A DNA stretch of 64,000 nt from Euryarchaeota archaeon UBA462 (GCA_002506755.1 DAYD01000013.1:86167-150166), one strand, 5' to 3'; counted from the stretch's first letter, positions 1 to 9,428 are shown. Notes: generated from the letters alone by a model not told the origin. Numbers and translations: made by a program.

Positions 1-1958
1 CACTGCCCGTCGTTGTCCGTGTCGCTGGGAAATGAGCTAGAGTTGTATTGATCAGTCAAACATGAAAGCTCATCGGTATCTGTCCATCCGTCGTTGTCAT
101 CGTCTTCATCATTGTAATCCGGCCACCCATCACCGTCGAAATCCGAGACATTACCCACTCCGTGGAAAACTACCTCCCACGAATTTAATGTTCCAGAGTC
201 TCCATTCACCGTATCTCTGATCTTCAATTTCCAGATACCCTGTGAAGATTCCCCCCAGTGTTGTACTGTGCCAAACATCCAGTCATCGTAGTCATTGTTG
301 CTATCACTGTGTTTCTCCGCTAGCCAGGACTCATGTCCGCTTGGGGACTCAAGTACGATGTCCAAATTCCCCCTAGAAGTGTGGTCAATGTCTACGAAAA
401 CGTCAATCGATTCAAGCGCAATATCCAACGGAACAGAAAGGTTGAACTCAGACCATATCCCAGAGCCATCATCGATATCAGTTCCAGGAAGGAATGGCCC
501 GAAGCTCGCATTTATTTCAGCTCCACTGCTTGTCCAGTTCTCTGCTAGTCCTACGGCCGCCCCAGCATCGACTGCCCCGAACCCGTACTTGTGAGAAACC
601 TCTAGTCCTGCCCCATTCAAGTTCCATGAAGAGTCCGATGCATCGTTCTTCCTAGAACTCTGAACGAGAATATTCTGAACATCCCTCCAGGTAAGATTTG
701 AGTTTGCTTGCAGCATTAGGGCGATTACTCCAGAAGCTAGGGGGGTCGCACTAGACGTTCCGCCGAAAGTATGTGTTACGTTTCCAGAGTCGTAACCTCC
801 GGAACCCGCTATGTCTGTTGTGGTGATTCCCTCAAAGTTCGGTGATCCACCATTTGAGTGAGCGGTAACCAAAATGTTTGCTCCTGGCTCAGAGTAGTAT
901 GACTGTTCACCGTAATGGCTAATTGCAGACACTGCAATGGTGTGCCGTAGGCTTGCATATCCATCCTTATTGGAATTATCTTCCGATGTTAATCCGTTTC
1001 CTGCAGCCCAGGTGTAGATATTTCCCAAACCAGATCTTCCATTGTAGACCGAATTCTCGATAGCTGCGATTGTTATCGGACCAGGTCCGCTAAGCACATC
1101 TCCCGTGTCGGATGGCCCCCATGAATTCGAGTAGATGTCGATATTGTCGTTGCTATAGCTGAGCGCACTAGCTTCTGTTGAGCCGGAGAAACCACAAGCG
1201 ATTAGCTTGTGTCCTGCTATTCCAGCACCATATGCTGCTCCGACGATATCTAGATCATTGTTTCCAACACCTGCGGCAACTCCGGCTACTGCAGTACCAT
1301 GAGGTTGGCTGGATGTGGGTTCTGGATCTGGGTCATCTCCGCACCAATCGTAAGAGTATGATGACAGGTAGTTGGGGTTCAGGTCGGGGTGGTCGTGGTC
1401 CACGCCATCGTCAATCACACTGATTACGACTCCTGAGCCATTGTAGGAGTTCCAAACTCCTGTCACATTCGCATCCTCACCCGTTTGCCCTCCAGTTTGA
1501 CCAGAATTGTTGAGATGCCACTGATCACCAAAAAGCGGGTCATTGGGAATTGATTTTGTAGAGGCCCTTTTTTCTATTAGTGGTGAAAATGACTCTATCT
1601 CCCCTGCAATGTATGAATCCTTTAATGAGGAAAGAGCCGATTCAGTGTTATCGAAATTCCAGATGAAAGACCCCCTCAGGTATTTCACCGGTTCCGAACT
1701 TTCCGGAGATGCCTTAGTAATATGGTGTTTGTCGATATTTATTCCAGTGACTACCAACCAAGAATTAGCTCTTGCTAACTCGTTATCCTCGTATCTGTCT
1801 AGGGATGAAACACGCTCGAACGCGTACTGGACAGATTTCGAGTAGGTTTGCAAAATTTCTGAATTTTCTGGTATCAGCGGCTCATCTAACTCCTCACCGA
1901 CTGATTGTCCCGCTGACGCGAGAATCATCAATGCCAAGACTAGTAAGACGACTCTCAT
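1..1958 (-). CDS. Secreted kexin-like subtilisin protease (S8), partial
   Basis: Secreted serine endopeptidase; the C-terminus runs off the window at base 1. Reading the minus strand from ATG at 1958 gives a signal peptide (MRVVLLVLALMILASAG), a propeptide, then an S8 catalytic domain with the triad seen as IDDGVD (Asp, about residue 182), HGTAVAG (His) and GGTSSATP (Ser, about residue 400), and the oxyanion Asn in WAAGNG. After it comes a P/Homo-B-like domain (LDIVLESPSGHESWL, then a WKLKIRD segment), as in kexin and furin proprotein convertases, and then Asp-rich DxDxDG calcium-binding repeats of the thrombospondin type 3 kind. The P domain suggests a convertase-like or surface-processing protease. 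A TATA-like box lies about 25 bases upstream. The domain calls rest on motifs I can read, not on a profile search. Confidence 0.88.
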   Translation of the reverse strand, partial: MRVVLLVLALMILASAGQSVGEELDEPLIPENSEILQTYSKSVQYAFERVSSLDRYEDNELARANSWLVVTGINIDKHHITKASPESSEPVKYLRGSFIWNFDNTESALSSLKDSYIAGEIESFSPLIEKRASTKSIPNDPLFGDQWHLNNSGQTGGQTGEDANVTGVWNSYNGSGVVISVIDDGVDHDHPDLNPNYLSSYSYDWCGDDPDPEPTSSQPHGTAVAGVAAGVGNNDLDIVGAAYGAGIAGHKLIACGFSGSTEASALSYSNDNIDIYSNSWGPSDTGDVLSGPGPITIAAIENSVYNGRSGLGNIYTWAAGNGLTSEDNSNKDGYASLRHTIAVSAISHYGEQSYYSEPGANILVTAHSNGGSPNFEGITTTDIAGSGGYDSGNVTHTFGGTSSATPLASGVIALMLQANSNLTWRDVQNILVQSSRKNDASDSSWNLNGAGLEVSHKYGFGAVDAGAAVGLAENWTSSGAEINASFGPFLPGTDIDDGSGIWSEFNLSVPLDIALESIDVFVDIDHTSRGNLDIVLESPSGHESWLAEKHSDSNNDYDDWMFGTVQHWGESSQGIWKLKIRDTVNGDSGTLNSWEVVFHGVGNVSDFDGDGWPDYNDEDDDNDGWTDTDELSCLTDQYNSSSFPSDTDNDGQ

Positions 1959-1980
1959 ATTTAGAATGGGAAAACCGGAG

Positions 1981-1988
1981 AATATAGC
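1981..1988 (-). promoter_or_regulatory. TATA-like box of the kexin-like protease
   Basis: On the minus strand GGCTATATTC ends about 23-25 bases before the ATG at 1958, the spacing expected for a leaderless archaeal transcript. It lies in the 64-base gap between this gene and the SBF-family transporter stop at 2023. Confidence 0.5.
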
Positions 1989-2022
1989 CGTTCGTCTTCA
2001 ATGCTAAACCATTATTCACATT

Positions 2023-3021
2023 TTAGCTTTCATGAGTTGTAATTCTCCAATACATGAACGGGGCTATAACTAGGTACATCAATGCCCCATAGACTCCCGA
2101 AGGAAGGCTCAGAGTGGATAGGCCTCCATCAGGTGAGGCAAGCACTAGTCCTCCTACGGTGATTCCTACAGTCGCGTTCTGGATGCCACTCTCGATTGAA
2201 ACCGTAGTTGCTCTGATAGACTCCAAATCTAGTATCTTGGCACTCTGATAACCAATAGTCAACATCAGTACCTCCAGCGCAACTACTGCTGGCCCCAGTT
2301 TTCCTATATTGTCCATTAGAGTGTCCCATTCGCTTGCTATCGCTGCCAGAACAATTATCACGAACAGTATTGTTGCTACGGCATTGACAATATTTTCCAT
2401 GCTCCCTGAAAAATTAGGGCGGTATTTCCTTGTCGTCATCCCAATTAATACCGGTATTGTAGTTAGGAGGAACACTTGTAGGCCTAGCTCAACGATGTTG
2501 AAGTCATCACCTACTACTCCAAAGTGATCCATAGAGAATCCAATTATGAGAGGCAATGTGACGACAGTGACAACAGAAACTACGGCCGTGTAAGAAATTG
2601 AAAGTGCAGTGTCTCCCTTTGCTAGCTTCGTAAGAATGTTTGATGTGACTCCTCCTGGACAGCATGCTAGTATCATTATTCCAACCGCCAGCTCTCCGTC
2701 AAGATCCGCTAGTGTCGCAATTCCAAAACCGACTATTGGCAAAACAATCATCTGGTTGGTTAAACCAATAGCGAATGCCTTTGGCTCGCGAAAAACTAGT
2801 GTGAAGTCATCCAATGTTAATCCCAAGCCCAGCGAGAACATAATGAATGCAAGCGACAGTGGAAGAATTACATCGATAATCACATTACCTTCTTGTTCGT
2901 TTACTTCTTGAGCTGCTACTGGTGCTGCAATCATCACCAGCACAGCTAGAACTGTTGTGGCTACTAACCATGGCTTCATGCTCTTCGAGGAATTTTCTTT
3001 CGTATAACTTGTGCGCCTCAC
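2023..3021 (-). CDS. Bile acid:sodium symporter (BASS/SBF) family transporter
   Basis: Integral membrane carrier of the BASS/SBF family, which moves organic anions with Na+. About ten hydrophobic segments are visible, and the family-type motif ACCPGGVTSN lies about a third of the way in. The GTG at 3021 overlaps the stop of the upstream gene (GTGA), suggesting translational coupling. An ATG at 2979 would give a cleaner N-terminus (MKPWLVATTVLAV...) that looks like a signal sequence ending near APVAAQ, so the true start is uncertain. The substrate cannot be read from sequence. Its coupling to a 2-isopropylmalate/citramalate synthase-like gene makes a 2-oxoacid or dicarboxylate substrate conceivable (inference). 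Confidence 0.8.
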   Translation of the reverse strand: MRRTSYTKENSSKSMKPWLVATTVLAVLVMIAAPVAAQEVNEQEGNVIIDVILPLSLAFIMFSLGLGLTLDDFTLVFREPKAFAIGLTNQMIVLPIVGFGIATLADLDGELAVGIMILACCPGGVTSNILTKLAKGDTALSISYTAVVSVVTVVTLPLIIGFSMDHFGVVGDDFNIVELGLQVFLLTTIPVLIGMTTRKYRPNFSGSMENIVNAVATILFVIIVLAAIASEWDTLMDNIGKLGPAVVALEVLMLTIGYQSAKILDLESIRATTVSIESGIQNATVGITVGGLVLASPDGGLSTLSLPSGVYGALMYLVIAPFMYWRITTHES

Positions 3022-4298
3022 AATGAATCAGTATATTTTGAGATAGCTCTCCTTACCTCTTCATCGGACATCATTCTTCTTTGGCCCTTTGCGACCTCGA
3101 ACATGTGGGCAACCAACCCATCTTCCACCTCATAACCATTTCTTTCAAGCCAGTGTATTACGTTAGATCGCCCACTCATGTGGCCAATCCTAATGACTTG
3201 TTCTAGACCGAAATCACCTGCTGGTACTCCGGAATATACTCTGTCAGCCAGCCAATCGTCCCCCTTTTTCATTGCCTTTACCACTGCAGAAGCATGTACG
3301 CCAGTCCCTGTTTCGAAGGCATCTTCTCCGAATACAGGATAATTGTGAGGGAGAGCTACTTCTACGTATTCATGGGCCTTTTTCGTATAATTATTTAGGG
3401 ATCTAAGATCGTTATTGATAACGCCCATTAGACTCAGATTTACTAGGGTCTGGTCCAAAGGCGCATTACCCGCTCTCTCCCCGACACCCAGTGCAGTCCC
3501 ATGGATAACGTCCGCTCCAGCCTCGAATGCGGCTAGGTTGTTTGCGACACCTAGCCCCCTGTCCTGATGGCCGTGCCAGTTTACTTCTATGTCTCTCCTT
3601 TTGACTCCGGAGTCTGGAATGACTTCTTCCTGGATGAACTCAAGCAACTTCTTCACCCCGTTTGGAGTCACGTGTCCGCAAGTGTCACATACACAGATTC
3701 TGTCAGCCCCTAATTCTATGGCTCGAGTGTAAACCTCTTTGATTTCCTCTGGCTTGCTTCTGGTGGTGTCCTCCGTGACGAACATAACAGGAATATCATT
3801 GTCCACGGCAAAGGTCACCGCTGACTCAGCTGTTGATAGTATCTTATCCATGGTCCAATTTTCCGCAAATTGTCTTATCGGACTGGTTCCAAGAAATGCG
3901 CTAGCCTGAATCTGGCGACTATGTTTGGCTTGTAGGTCAACCAGTGGCTCGATATCTGATATTACAGTTCTTACTGCGCAACCAGGTCTAATTTGATAGT
4001 CATTTTCACTCATATGACTTAACATTTGGTCAATATGATTCACATGGAAGGGACCTGCGCCGGGAAGCCCCAGATCCACCTTCTGAATGCCAAGATTTTC
4101 CATGTAATCAATAAGCTCGATCTTTTGTTCAATTGATGGATTCCTTGCGCTTGGACTCTGCAGCCCATCCCTGAGGGTCTCGTCATCGAACCATAGATCA
4201 TGAGGGTGGTTGGAGTCATCTCTATCAATCGAATAGTCTATTTGGTTCCAGTCGTAAATCAAGTCTCGCTCCTTCACCGGTTCACCCCGTATGCCCAT
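3018..4298 (-). CDS. DRE-TIM metallolyase, 2-isopropylmalate/citramalate/homocitrate synthase family
   Basis: Acyl-CoA:2-oxoacid condensing enzyme. The N-terminal TIM barrel shows the divalent-metal motif DDETLRDGLQSP near residue 37, the metal-binding HxH in NWHGHQDRGLG, and the family signature GTALGVGERAGN. At 426 residues it is shorter than leucine-regulated LeuA (about 500-550), and I see no clear C-terminal allosteric LeuA dimer domain. It is therefore like homocitrate/citramalate-type or unregulated forms. Which 2-oxoacid it uses cannot be told from sequence. It follows ctaB by 32 bases on the same strand and its stop overlaps the start of the SBF transporter. Confidence 0.8.
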   Translation of the reverse strand: MGIRGEPVKERDLIYDWNQIDYSIDRDDSNHPHDLWFDDETLRDGLQSPSARNPSIEQKIELIDYMENLGIQKVDLGLPGAGPFHVNHIDQMLSHMSENDYQIRPGCAVRTVISDIEPLVDLQAKHSRQIQASAFLGTSPIRQFAENWTMDKILSTAESAVTFAVDNDIPVMFVTEDTTRSKPEEIKEVYTRAIELGADRICVCDTCGHVTPNGVKKLLEFIQEEVIPDSGVKRRDIEVNWHGHQDRGLGVANNLAAFEAGADVIHGTALGVGERAGNAPLDQTLVNLSLMGVINNDLRSLNNYTKKAHEYVEVALPHNYPVFGEDAFETGTGVHASAVVKAMKKGDDWLADRVYSGVPAGDFGLEQVIRIGHMSGRSNVIHWLERNGYEVEDGLVAHMFEVAKGQRRMMSDEEVRRAISKYTDSL

Positions 4299-4330
4299 GG
4301 TTCGTTCGGTGTTTCAAACCATCGGGAGAA

Positions 4331-5377
4331 CTATGAGCCTGAGGACCACTCTATCTTGCCCACCGCAACTATAGATATTCCCGCCCCCAGAGCTGCTCCT
4401 GAAAATCCGAAGCTTGCAGAAACGAGAACTACGAACATTAGAGCTAGGTAAAGCATGGAAAGGAAAAATGAGTTAGCCGCACTGGCCATACGTCCAGTTT
4501 CATCGGGCTTTTCAGAGACATCAATCCTCCAAATCGTGGATGAGTACCAGACGCTGAGGAAAACCACTGTAATTCCGAGTAGATAGTAAATCCAATCTCC
4601 AGAATCGACTCCTTCTAGAGACAATGGTGCTAACATCGACAACAAAATTAGCAAAACGCAGTAAATCTTCATCTCCACAATTGTCCTTTCCTTTCCTTTA
4701 ATTCCGGGCATCATTGGGACTCCTACCTTTGCATATTCCTCCGAACGGTAAAGCGCAAGAGCCCAGAAGTGAGGCGGTGTCCAAAGAAAGATCAGTATGA
4801 ACATAAACCACGGCATTAGACTTCCCAAATCGAAAATCGACACAAAAAAAGAATTTGCAGACTCAAATGATAATGATTCTGAGTCGTCACAAGCAGCCCA
4901 CCCTATTACAGGAGGTGTTGAGCCTGCAATACCGCCGATTACAATATTCTGAGGGGTAGTCCTTTTCAGCCACATGCTGTATATCATAACGTAGAAGAAG
5001 ATACTGAATGCAGACCAAAAGGCAGCTACAGAATTGGTCATAATGTAAAACCATGAAACACCCAATATTGAGATTAGAACGCCAAAAATTAGGGCAGACT
5101 TCGGGCTTATCTTTCCTTGAGGAATCGGCCTCTTGGACGTCCGGGTCATATGTGGGTCAATATCTCGGTCGTACCACATATTGATGGCATTCGCTCCACC
5201 GGCGGACAGGTATCCCCCAATCAATACGAGAACCATCGTTCTTACAGAAGCAAAATTTAGTCCAGATCCAGTCACATCATGTATAATCACAGAACAGATT
5301 GCGGTTATCTGAAGCAATATGACAACTCTAGGCTTTGTGAGACTTAAGAAGTCGGACATTGAGCCTGACACCATCAC
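4331..5377 (-). CDS. ctaB: Protohaem IX farnesyltransferase (haem O synthase)
   Basis: UbiA-family membrane prenyltransferase that adds a farnesyl group to haem B to make haem O for haem-copper oxidases. The two Asp-rich substrate motifs are visible: NMWYDRDID followed by RTSKRPIPQG, with LYRSEEYAKVGVPMMPG in the later loop. About nine membrane helices fit the family, and 348 residues is normal to slightly long. The stop of ctaA overlaps the GTG at 5377 (GTGA). In-frame ATGs follow at 5374 and 5359; the last gives MSDFLSLTKPRVV, the commonest family N-terminus. Lies in one minus-strand run with ctaA and rpoK. Confidence 0.93.
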   Translation of the reverse strand: MMVSGSMSDFLSLTKPRVVILLQITAICSVIIHDVTGSGLNFASVRTMVLVLIGGYLSAGGANAINMWYDRDIDPHMTRTSKRPIPQGKISPKSALIFGVLISILGVSWFYIMTNSVAAFWSAFSIFFYVMIYSMWLKRTTPQNIVIGGIAGSTPPVIGWAACDDSESLSFESANSFFVSIFDLGSLMPWFMFILIFLWTPPHFWALALYRSEEYAKVGVPMMPGIKGKERTIVEMKIYCVLLILLSMLAPLSLEGVDSGDWIYYLLGITVVFLSVWYSSTIWRIDVSEKPDETGRMASAANSFFLSMLYLALMFVVLVSASFGFSGAALGAGISIVAVGKIEWSSGS

Positions 5378-6411
5378 TCACCATCTTTTGATATAATACA
5401 TCCAAGCAATGTTGTAGCCAGAACGAGGAAAGTCGCCGATGCCATCATTAAGTGTACCAGAGAGAGTATCTCAAAGAATCCTTCCTCCATATCATAAGTC
5501 AGAATATAACTTGCTCCGACAAGCGCATTTAATGTATAAAGAAGTGTAGAAGCCCAGATCCAAGAAAAAATCAATCCGGAACCCCCCTCTCTAGATTCTC
5601 TATGAGCGACATAGGATGCTGCCATTAGCGAAACCCAAATAACCCCGACAAACCACCTGTGAATCATCTTCGCTTGAGCAAGGAAATCATCCACAGGCTT
5701 GATTAGATCTCCTTCACACAGGGGCCAGGATAATGGGAAACCATCAACCCCACATCCCTGATTGGCTCCCTCTTGCGTCGATACGAAAGTCCCTGAAAAT
5801 ATGGATAGAAATGCGCCAAGTGATAGAAATGCAATCCATAAAACCCATTTGCTAGATTCTTCTTCAACAAAGCTAATCCATGGTGGCAGACCTCCTTCAG
5901 CCTTAGAGATAGCAAACCACAACCATACTAGGCTAATTGTAAAAATTAGAGCTGAGCTAAGGTGAAGTCCAACGCTCCAATGAAGATTGTCCAATTCAAC
6001 GGTCAACCATCCTATTGCTCCCTGCCATAGAATAAGAATGACTGACACCGTGGATGCTAAGGCAACCTCGCCACTCGTCTCTCTACTTCTATTGAGGATA
6101 AACCAGTTTATCAGGACCAAGGGACCTAATACTGCTCCTGCAAGGAATCTGTGCACCCACTCGGTGAAAATCTGGAAGGTTGTGTATCTATGAGCAGACC
6201 CCCTTGAGTCAATCTCATCTGGATTTTCCTCCCACCACTCACCTTGCTCTTCCGCAGAGATGTCAAAACCCCAAGTGCCGAAGCAAGTCGGCCAGTCAGG
6301 ACAGGATTCTCCAGCATCATTAATCCTAATCAGTCCACCTAGTGCGATTACCACAATTGTAATGCCCAACAGAAAAACAGTGAGTTTCTTGGATGACTCT
6401 AATATTTTCAA
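5374..6411 (-). CDS. ctaA: Haem A synthase
   Basis: CtaA/COX15 membrane protein that oxidises the C8 methyl group of haem O to give haem A. About eight transmembrane segments are seen. The haem-ligand histidines appear as EWVHRF, GLHLSS, MIHRWF and LVHLMM in alternating helices. The N-terminal GGLIRINDAGESCPDWP stretch is a family hallmark; extracellular Cys residues also occur later (GANQGCGVDG...LCEG), a possible disulfide pair. The start is TTG at 6411, preceded by a G-rich stretch, and no upstream in-frame ATG is available. Together with ctaB it implies an aerobic aa3-type terminal oxidase encoded elsewhere. Confidence 0.92.
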   Translation of the reverse strand: MKILESSKKLTVFLLGITIVVIALGGLIRINDAGESCPDWPTCFGTWGFDISAEEQGEWWEENPDEIDSRGSAHRYTTFQIFTEWVHRFLAGAVLGPLVLINWFILNRSRETSGEVALASTVSVILILWQGAIGWLTVELDNLHWSVGLHLSSALIFTISLVWLWFAISKAEGGLPPWISFVEEESSKWVLWIAFLSLGAFLSIFSGTFVSTQEGANQGCGVDGFPLSWPLCEGDLIKPVDDFLAQAKMIHRWFVGVIWVSLMAASYVAHRESREGGSGLIFSWIWASTLLYTLNALVGASYILTYDMEEGFFEILSLVHLMMASATFLVLATTLLGCIISKDGE

Positions 6412-6442
6412 ATTATCATCCCCTGTAGGGGGGAGAGTCCCT

Positions 6443-6754
6443 TCACTCTTCCTCGAAATGAGGGTCGATATCGATGGGTATTCTATGCTGTTCGTACTCC
6501 AAGGTTGCTATCTTCATTGGATCAAGAACAACCTTCTCTTTTGCATCATCAACCCCATACAGTTGTATCAACTCGTCGCTAAATTTGTCCCTGAGCTCAT
6601 CCTCACTTACGAAGAGTGGTGCCCCCATGCTTATCTGGAGCGCTCTAGCTCCGATTATCCTAGCTTTTTCGAAGCGGGTGTGTGCACGTGCGGGCTCAAC
6701 CATCGAGCCCGCCACCAAAGACCCCCAAATAAGGTCTATGACTGACATCGTCAT
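6443..6754 (-). CDS. rpoK: DNA-directed RNA polymerase subunit K (Rpb6/omega homologue)
   Basis: Small core subunit of archaeal RNA polymerase that helps fold and assemble the largest subunit. The diagnostic block [21 protein letters not shown] matches archaeal RpoK closely, and [17 protein letters not shown] matches the C-terminal half. Between the two blocks this copy carries roughly 20-25 charged residues ([12 protein letters not shown]...), more than compact archaeal RpoK proteins have. ATG at 6754 is used here (103 aa); ATG at 6703 ([15 protein letters not shown]) would also keep the whole core. It begins 9 bases after the thiolase stop and precedes ctaA on the same strand, an unusual setting for an RNA polymerase gene. 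Confidence 0.88.
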   Translation of the reverse strand: MTMSVIDLIWGSLVAGSMVEPARAHTRFEKARIIGARALQISMGAPLFVSEDELRDKFSDELIQLYGVDDAKEKVVLDPMKIATLEYEQHRIPIDIDPHFEEE

Positions 6755-6763
6755 TTAGTAGGG

Positions 6764-7924
6764 CTAGGGGGTTTCAACCATCATTGCTACTGCATTGCCT
6801 CCGCCGAGGCAAACTGTGACAACCCCCCTCTTGCCTTTTGTACGCATGAGGGCATTTACTAGGGTCATGAGGCATCTGGTTCCAGTGGCTCCTAAGGGGT
6901 GGCCAATGGCTATTGCCCCACCATGAGGATTGAAAGACTCCTCTGGGAATGAAAATGAGGACCTAACCGCGCATGATGCCGAGGCGAAAGCCTCGTTATG
7001 TTCGAGAATATCTATGTCATCGATGTCCATTTTGACCATCTCCAAAAGTCTTTTTACAGCGGGAATTGGAGCTGACATAACCCTATGAGGCTCCACTCCA
7101 GAGGTGGTGTAATCTACAATTCTAGCTAGTACTGGGAGCCCATGTTCGCCTGCAAAATCCTCTGAAGCAATCAATACTGCAGAACCACCGTCTGAGACCT
7201 GACTAGAATTACCAGCGGTTACTTGGCCTTGATCCCTGAAAACAGGCTTCAATCCAGAGAGGACCTCTATATTTGTTGATGGCCTGATACCTTCGTCCTT
7301 GTCTAGTCCCCCTACGGTGAACACTTCACTTGCTAACCAACCATTTGTCCATGCTTCATTTGCCAATGCGTGGGATCGAACTGCAAAAGAATCTGATTGT
7401 TTTCTAGAGATATCATGTTCCAAAGCAACAGTTTCCCCGGTGGTTCCCATCGACTCACCCGTGAAGGCGTCAGATAAACCATCTTGGATCATTACAGACT
7501 CAAGTGATGAAAGCTGAACGGTATCGCCGTTAATTCCATTTTTTACTAAATAGGGTGCATTGCTCATAGACTCCATTCCACCCGCCACTACTAATTTTGA
7601 AATTCCGGCCTTAATTTCTGTTGCTGCAATCATGACCGCCTTTAGACTTGATCCACATACCTTATTCACGGTTGTACAAGGAGTATCAGCAGGCATTCCC
7701 GAATTTAAGGCAACCTGACGAGCTGGGGCCTGACCAGCTCCTGCTTGCAAGACTTGGCCCATGTAAACCTGATCAATTAGCCCACTTGATGGATCTATTG
7801 AAGCCCTTTTAAGCAATTCTTGAACTGTCATCGTGCCGAGCTCTACGGCACTGTAATCGGATAGAGCTCCCTTGTATTTGCCAACTGGTGTACGAGCAAA
7901 TGCGCATATTACGGGTACTGGCAT
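6764..7924 (-). CDS. Acetyl-CoA C-acyltransferase (thiolase)
   Basis: Thiolase-superfamily enzyme for beta-ketoacyl-CoA cleavage or acetoacetyl-CoA formation. The catalytic nucleophile Cys is in NKVCGSSLKAV, the active-site Asn in EHNEAFAS, the His in GGAIAIGHPLGATGTR and the second Cys in VCLGGGNAVAM. The ATG at 7924 (MPVPVICAFARTPVGK) is chosen because family proteins start there; the reading frame extends 20 codons further upstream without similarity. The length of 386 residues is typical. It could serve fatty-acid oxidation (an acyl-CoA dehydrogenase is at 11804) or the mevalonate pathway (mevalonate kinase at 23554). Confidence 0.93.
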   Translation of the reverse strand: MPVPVICAFARTPVGKYKGALSDYSAVELGTMTVQELLKRASIDPSSGLIDQVYMGQVLQAGAGQAPARQVALNSGMPADTPCTTVNKVCGSSLKAVMIAATEIKAGISKLVVAGGMESMSNAPYLVKNGINGDTVQLSSLESVMIQDGLSDAFTGESMGTTGETVALEHDISRKQSDSFAVRSHALANEAWTNGWLASEVFTVGGLDKDEGIRPSTNIEVLSGLKPVFRDQGQVTAGNSSQVSDGGSAVLIASEDFAGEHGLPVLARIVDYTTSGVEPHRVMSAPIPAVKRLLEMVKMDIDDIDILEHNEAFASASCAVRSSFSFPEESFNPHGGAIAIGHPLGATGTRCLMTLVNALMRTKGKRGVVTVCLGGGNAVAMMVETP

Positions 7925-7996
7925 GTTAACCCGGATGAAGACTACGTATTCAATCAAACCATTAACCGATTGAACGCAATTCACACAAGTCTAAGT

Positions 7997-8527
7997 CTAA
8001 TTTACTATACTGCCTAAAAGGTTGAGTATCAATTCTACGATAATGTATAATCCATCAGCCTCCCTGTTTCCACCACCAATTTTTTCATTCTCAAATTTCT
8101 GAAAATTTTTATCTGTCCGTGACAGAACTTTTCCGACTTCGCCCTCGAGATATATCTCCAACTCTCCATAGTCGAACCACATAGAGCCACATTTCAAGCA
8201 ACCATCGACTTCGAATCTATAGCCTCGTGGCGTCACAGTCCAACTAGACATCTCAATATCGACATTGCAAAATGGGCAATTGAATCCAGCAGGGGATCCG
8301 GTGAAAACCCTCTTACTGAGTCTAGCATAGTCATTCTTGTGTATGCTATGCATAAGCCAGTCTCTACTAACCAGTATGCCCTTGCATTCGATGCATTTGC
8401 AAGACTCTCCCCTCCACCAGTCCTCACTTCTCGTCATGATTGATTTACAGTGGGGGCAAATGATTAGAGACACAATTATCATTTTCAAGGTAGGGGACTT
8501 ATTTTTTTTCACTACATGTTTTGTCAT
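7997..8527 (-). CDS. TFIIB-type zinc-ribbon protein (zf-TFIIB family)
   Basis: Protein of unknown function with three paired Cys motifs: CPHC/CIEC near the N-terminus, CPFC in the middle, and CLKCGSMWFDYGELE. The last is the hallmark of the zf-TFIIB family (Cys-x2-Cys followed by W-x-D-x-GEL). The ATG at 8527 gives a Lys-rich leader; an ATG at 8479 (MIIVSLIICPHCK) removes it and may be the true start. A short hydrophobic C-terminus (IIVELILNLLGSIV) could touch the membrane. It is divergent from the SDR gene at 8664. Confidence 0.7.
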   Translation of the reverse strand: MTKHVVKKNKSPTLKMIIVSLIICPHCKSIMTRSEDWWRGESCKCIECKGILVSRDWLMHSIHKNDYARLSKRVFTGSPAGFNCPFCNVDIEMSSWTVTPRGYRFEVDGCLKCGSMWFDYGELEIYLEGEVGKVLSRTDKNFQKFENEKIGGGNREADGLYIIVELILNLLGSIVN

Positions 8528-8663
8528 CCTTCAAAACAAGAAACAGCGAATGATGGTTAATTTTGCCTTCCAAATGATAAACTATATGGCCAGGAAAAAA
8601 ATGTGACAATACCATGACTAAATACGCGGAAAATAGAAAGTATCTGGACATTTTCGGCCTTGC

Positions 8664-9428
8664 GTGGAGACAGGGCTAAACGGCAAGATTGTCTTGGTAA
8701 CTGGGGGTGCTGGCGGCATAGGTCAGGCAATATGCAAAGCGTTCGCGCGAGAAGGTTGTAAAGTCGTCGTACACCATAACTCTTCGACTAATGAGGCAGC
8801 ATACCTAGCAGAAAAAATAGGAGGATTAGCTATTCAGTGTGATCTACGTGATACGAGTGCAGCATTAAAGCTAATTAGCAAAATAGTATCTGAATATGGT
8901 GCGCTGGATATATGCGTCGCCAATGCTGGATTCTACCCTAACGAATCGAGGAAGTTTTGGGAAATCGATTCCGATCGCTGGGTATCGACAATAGAATCAA
9001 ACCTAGGTTTGACAGTTTCAACAATTAGTGCCTATCTAGGTCACGCCACTAAGGTTGGCGCGGGATCGATAGTAATGATCGGGTCAACGGCGGGGATTTA
9101 CGGAGAATCTGGTCATGCTGATTACGCTGCTGCAAAAGGTGCGATAACTACAGGTTTGTTGATGTCACTAAAAAACGATGTATCCCAAATCGGAGGTATT
9201 CGAGTCAATGCTGTCGCGCCTGGGTGGACTATAACGCCAAAAAAAATCGATGATGGAATTAGCAAAAATCTGATAGAAAATGCTACTGCGACAATGGCTC
9301 TTAAGAAACTAGCCACTCCAGAAGATGTAGCTAGTGTTGTGGTGACCCTGTCTTCAGACACCATATCGGGACACATAACTGGTCAGGTTATCGAGGTAGC
9401 TGGTGGAATGGAAGGGAGGTTGATATGA
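8664..9428 (+). CDS. Short-chain dehydrogenase/reductase, FabG-like
   Basis: NAD(P)-dependent Rossmann-fold oxidoreductase. It has the cofactor motif TGGAGGIGQA, ANAG after the fourth strand, the catalytic Ser in MIGSTAG, and the Tyr-x3-Lys pair in DYAAAKGA. The PG-type segment APGWTITPKK and a C-terminal GGM (VAGGMEG) fit 3-oxoacyl reductase-type classical SDRs. The start is GTG at 8664; I found no better in-frame start. The substrate is unknown. The nearby thiolase and acyl-CoA dehydrogenase make an acyl-thioester or hydroxyacyl substrate plausible (inference). Confidence 0.85.
   Translation: METGLNGKIVLVTGGAGGIGQAICKAFAREGCKVVVHHNSSTNEAAYLAEKIGGLAIQCDLRDTSAALKLISKIVSEYGALDICVANAGFYPNESRKFWEIDSDRWVSTIESNLGLTVSTISAYLGHATKVGAGSIVMIGSTAGIYGESGHADYAAAKGAITTGLLMSLKNDVSQIGGIRVNAVAPGWTITPKKIDDGISKNLIENATATMALKKLATPEDVASVVVTLSSDTISGHITGQVIEVAGGMEGRLI

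Noticed and set aside
3018..4298. Naming the condensing enzyme leuA
   Set aside because: The C-terminal leucine-regulated domain is not evident and no leuB/leuCD genes are near; homocitrate or citramalate synthase are equally possible.
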